A DNA stretch of 64,000 nucleotides, taken from positions 11,450-75,449 of the forward strand of contig JALHHH010000009.1 in assembly GCA_022837485.1 (NCBI GenBank), written 5' to 3'. Shown here in pieces: positions 61,462-64,000 of the stretch. The stretch comes from Bacteroidales bacterium (GTDB lineage: Bacteria > Bacteroidota > Bacteroidia > Bacteroidales > Lentimicrobiaceae). Both the position numbers and the translations under genes were made by a program. Position 1 is the first letter of the stretch. Every line of letters begins with the position of its first letter. The notes under the pieces were generated by a model. That model worked only from the letters and a program-made list of their open reading frames with translations, had not been told where the DNA came from and ran no database searches.

Positions 61462-64000
61462 TTAGTTATCCCTGAAGTCTTTCTTGCGGTTCAGCTTCAG
61501 ATCCTGCAGCACACTGGCTTTTACCTTGATATAGAAGTTCCAGCTTTTGTAATATCCTATAGGAATCCAGTTGAAACGCATCTCCCAGCAATGGAGATCG
61601 CGGTAAACATTCACGGAAGTGTAGGAGAGCTTGTTTGATTTGAAGTCGTAACCGGAAGCAACTGAAACTTTCCACTTGGGAGTAAGGCTGATATCCCCGT
61701 TGAAGCCGAGGGTTTGCACAATTTCGCTTTTCACCGTGTGGGTGGCAGGCATATTCCGGCCGGTATAGTTCAGGTTATAGCGAAATCCTAAATTCCAGGG
61801 ATTATTCCAGTCGATGTACTCCTGTGGATTTTCGTTGAAGTTCTTCAGCTCCTGCTCCGACTCTTCGCTAGATGTCTTCGATTGCGGACTTTTCCTTTTG
61901 GAGGAGGAGAAGTTGTAATCGATTGAGAAATTCCAGGAGGTATTATCTTTCCGGAGAAGTCTTCGGTTTCTGTCCCACTCAAAGGTATTGATACGGCGGC
62001 CGGCTTCGGTAACCACATAAGGATCCCACACGCTTGAGTAGCTGATCTGAAGTTTTTTGAAGAGCGTAGTTCTGGCGCTGATGTTAACAAGCGACCACTG
62101 CAGTGAATCCCTGGCCAGATCGTAGGAGGTTCCGATGTTAAAACTCTCGATCAGCATTACTTTTTTCATCCCGGTGATGGTATCGCTTTTTGAACGTACC
62201 TTCATTTCCAGATTATTTCCAATGCCGATGCTGATGCGACCGGACCGGCCGTCGGGCGGACTTCCGTAGATGGAAGTATAGTCGGAGCCGCTGCCAAAGA
62301 TGGAATACCGCTGCACGTTACCCAGAGTATCCGATTGTACCTCACGGTAATAGCCAAAGTTCTCCTTCCCGAAATCGGGGCGCAGCGACATGGACACCGA
62401 TGGACGTATTACGTGACGAATGGCACGCACCGGGCCCTTTTTAAACTGAGCCATTCCGTAGAGCGTGGTGTTGAGCGAAGAGGTAAAGCTAAAGTCGCGG
62501 GCCGTTTTAAATCCGTCGAGGGTATCGGTATCGATGTAGCCCACACGGTAGTCCTCGCCATTCCACAACGTATCGTTAACCCAGGATTTGCGGATGCTCC
62601 GGCTGTACCAGCGCTCGGTAAAATCGAGGGTATTGCTCATGGTGAAGTATTTCAGAATCTTCAGGCTTGAGCTGACGGGTATTTTGTGCTGCATTCCGTT
62701 GCGGAAGGCATCGAACATCTGGGGTTTAAACAGCATGGAATCGATCACGTTCACTTCGTTGCGTGCGGTCATGCTGTAGTTTACACTGATGTTGTCGTAC
62801 CACTTCAGATTGGTAGTTTTACCCGGCCGGCGCAGGGGATAAAAGCGGTTGGCCGACAGAGAAATGCTGGGCAGCGTAAGATTTACCAGTTTGGTAGAGG
62901 TATTCTGGCTGTGGCTGAGCGCAGTGCTAAGAGATATTTTATCCCTGAAAAGGGATGTCTGGTAACTGATGCTCGACTGGAACGTATTCGAGAGCAGGTC
63001 GTTGGTGGTAGTGGGATTGTACTTGTTGTACTGACTGGAAACGAAATTGACGTTGGCACTGAACCTGGATTTCGGCCGCGCTCTGGGATCCTGGTTATGC
63101 GTCCAGGCAACCCTGAAGTCACGGTTGCGCTTAAAACTGGGTGTTTCGCGCACTCCTTCGAGGTTGATGGCATAACTGAAGTTAAAATTACCGTTGAACT
63201 TGTATCGTTTCCGGTAGTTAAACTGTGGTTTCAGTGCCCAGCTGCCGCGGGAGTATATGTCCCCCAGAAGGTAGAGTTCCATGTAGTCGTTGATACCCAG
63301 ATAGTACCCTCCGTTTTCGAGGTAAAAACCGCGATTGGCCGATTCACCGTAAGTTGGTATCCGGATGCCGGAAGTCTGGCCCCGCTTATTGGGAAACAGA
63401 CCGAAAGGCAGCACCAGCGGCAGCGGAACATCCTCTATGGTAAGAAAAGCCGGGCCGGTCACGATCTTATTGTTCGGTATTACCTTGGCTTTGGTAAACT
63501 TAATACTGAAGTGCGGATGCTCAAGATTGCAGGTGGTGTATCCTCCATGATGCATATTGCTCACATTGTCAACAAGTTTCTTCACAACCTCCCCATGCAG
63601 GTATCCTTCACCTTCTTTGGTAATAACATTCTTAACGATGGCTTTGGTGGTATTGAAGTTATAGTTGATCTCCTCGGAGGTAAAAGACTGATCGCCTTCG
63701 GTAAATTCCGGTTTACCGTATTCTTTGCCGGTAGAATCCTTGGCCGGGATGGCTCTGAGCATGCTTGTATTGAAATCGAGCTCGATGAATGCGGCTTTTT
63801 GATGAATTTTTTCGTACCGGATATCGGCATCGCGGTACATATACACTTTCCGGGACTCCAGATCGAGGCATATGGAGTCGGTAGCTGAATACTCCACTTT
63901 GCTGTTGATGGCGCTTTTCTTTTTACCAGTCCTGCCTGTCAGAGTGTCGCCGGGCATTACGGGGTTTAGCAGGAGAGTATCTACAGCTATCCGGAGGGAG
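61462..64000 (-). CDS. lptD: LptD-like LPS assembly outer-membrane protein (5' end beyond window)
   Basis: At least 846 residues of a Bacteroidota LptD-type protein, which inserts LPS into the outer leaflet. The frame is open to base 64000 (upstream codons read SLRIAVDTLLLNPV before the first internal Met), so the true start and signal peptide lie outside. The N-terminal part is an OstA/LptD-like domain (VYMYRDADIRYEKIHQKAAFIELDF, INYNFNTTKAIVKNV). Then GLFPNKRGQTSGIRIPTYGES, the family signature of this LptD group, leads into a long beta-barrel with strands such as GFYLENGGYYLGINDYMEL. The last residues are polar (LNRKKDFRDN), not a terminal Phe. It converges on the GH3 gene. Confidence 0.85.
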   Translation of the reverse strand, partial: SLRIAVDTLLLNPVMPGDTLTGRTGKKKSAINSKVEYSATDSICLDLESRKVYMYRDADIRYEKIHQKAAFIELDFNTSMLRAIPAKDSTGKEYGKPEFTEGDQSFTSEEINYNFNTTKAIVKNVITKEGEGYLHGEVVKKLVDNVSNMHHGGYTTCNLEHPHFSIKFTKAKVIPNNKIVTGPAFLTIEDVPLPLVLPFGLFPNKRGQTSGIRIPTYGESANRGFYLENGGYYLGINDYMELYLLGDIYSRGSWALKPQFNYRKRYKFNGNFNFSYAINLEGVRETPSFKRNRDFRVAWTHNQDPRARPKSRFSANVNFVSSQYNKYNPTTTNDLLSNTFQSSISYQTSLFRDKISLSTALSHSQNTSTKLVNLTLPSISLSANRFYPLRRPGKTTNLKWYDNISVNYSMTARNEVNVIDSMLFKPQMFDAFRNGMQHKIPVSSSLKILKYFTMSNTLDFTERWYSRSIRKSWVNDTLWNGEDYRVGYIDTDTLDGFKTARDFSFTSSLNTTLYGMAQFKKGPVRAIRHVIRPSVSMSLRPDFGKENFGYYREVQSDTLGNVQRYSIFGSGSDYTSIYGSPPDGRSGRISIGIGNNLEMKVRSKSDTITGMKKVMLIESFNIGTSYDLARDSLQWSLVNISARTTLFKKLQISYSSVWDPYVVTEAGRRINTFEWDRNRRLLRKDNTSWNFSIDYNFSSSKRKSPQSKTSSEESEQELKNFNENPQEYIDWNNPWNLGFRYNLNYTGRNMPATHTVKSEIVQTLGFNGDISLTPKWKVSVASGYDFKSNKLSYTSVNVYRDLHCWEMRFNWIPIGYYKSWNFYIKVKASVLQDLKLNRKKDFRDN

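Noticed and set aside
62686..63888. 400-codon open frame on the plus strand inside the lptD-like gene
   Set aside because: It is fully antisense to a clear LptD-type coding region, and its translation shows no domain or signal. Long antisense frames here arise from the codon bias of the real gene.

Overview
The window is chromosomal DNA from a member of the Bacteroidota, most likely a free-living or environmental Bacteroidia of the Bacteroidales/Marinilabiliales type. Four things support this. There are repeated matches to the Bacteroidota promoter pattern TTG-N17-23-TAnnTTTG. There is a SusC/SusD pair. There are two proteins with type IX secretion (T9SS) C-terminal sorting domains. There is the phylum-typical gene run DUF4271 - hemD - rnpA - yidD - S41 protease. 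I found no rRNA, tRNA, CRISPR array, insertion sequence or prophage.

Layout. 1-3081 (minus): pta, a 3-hydroxyacyl-CoA dehydrogenase and ackA, an acetate/acyl-CoA fermentation operon. 3348-9664 (plus): DUF4271, hemD, rnpA, yidD, C-terminal processing protease, O-antigen ligase-like protein, cytidine deaminase. 9827-13749: ChaN-like protein, then minus-strand GtrA, M28 peptidase and flavodoxin. 14293-18984 (plus): thioredoxin-like protein, panC, panD, a flippase-like membrane protein, heptose-1-phosphate adenylyltransferase and radA. 19007-22378: three unrecognised envelope proteins and a CvfB-like RNA-binding protein. 22578-27071: a copper nitrite reductase module (nirK fused to cytochrome c, nirV, SCO protein, histidine kinase). 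27193-33525: beta-mannosidase, small GNAT, metK and a T9SS cargo protein. 33785-46626: Omp28-like T9SS protein, hutU, two PLP decarboxylases, methyltransferase, M19 dipeptidase, phosphopantetheinyl transferase, a broken patatin gene, ECF sigma factor and GT2 glycosyltransferase. 46800-61394: a complete beta-1,3-glucan (laminarin-type) polysaccharide utilisation locus. 61462-64000 (minus): LptD-like outer-membrane protein, cut by the window edge.

The glucan locus is the main functional unit. A membrane-bound propeller/Y_Y_Y/LuxR-HTH regulator sits upstream of a PKD surface lipoprotein, a surface GH16 laminarinase, SusC, SusD, a second GH16 and a GH3 beta-glucosidase. Together they would bind, cut, import and finish degrading beta-1,3-glucan. 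The likely promoter region carries TGATGTAGT-like repeats spaced at exact multiples of 11 bp. The susD-GH16 gap holds a long branched stem-loop that no gene explains. The nirK module would reduce nitrite to nitric oxide in the periplasm, with NirV and SCO as likely maturation partners.

Most genes look ordinary. The points most worth a second look are the phased repeats and the branched element in the glucan locus, the metK leader, an 11-bp tandem repeat at 35704-35780, the deletion/frameshift in the patatin gene, the substituted catalytic Asn in the hydroxyacyl-CoA dehydrogenase, the altered flavodoxin phosphate loop, and promoters placed 6-8 nt from start codons, which imply leaderless mRNAs.
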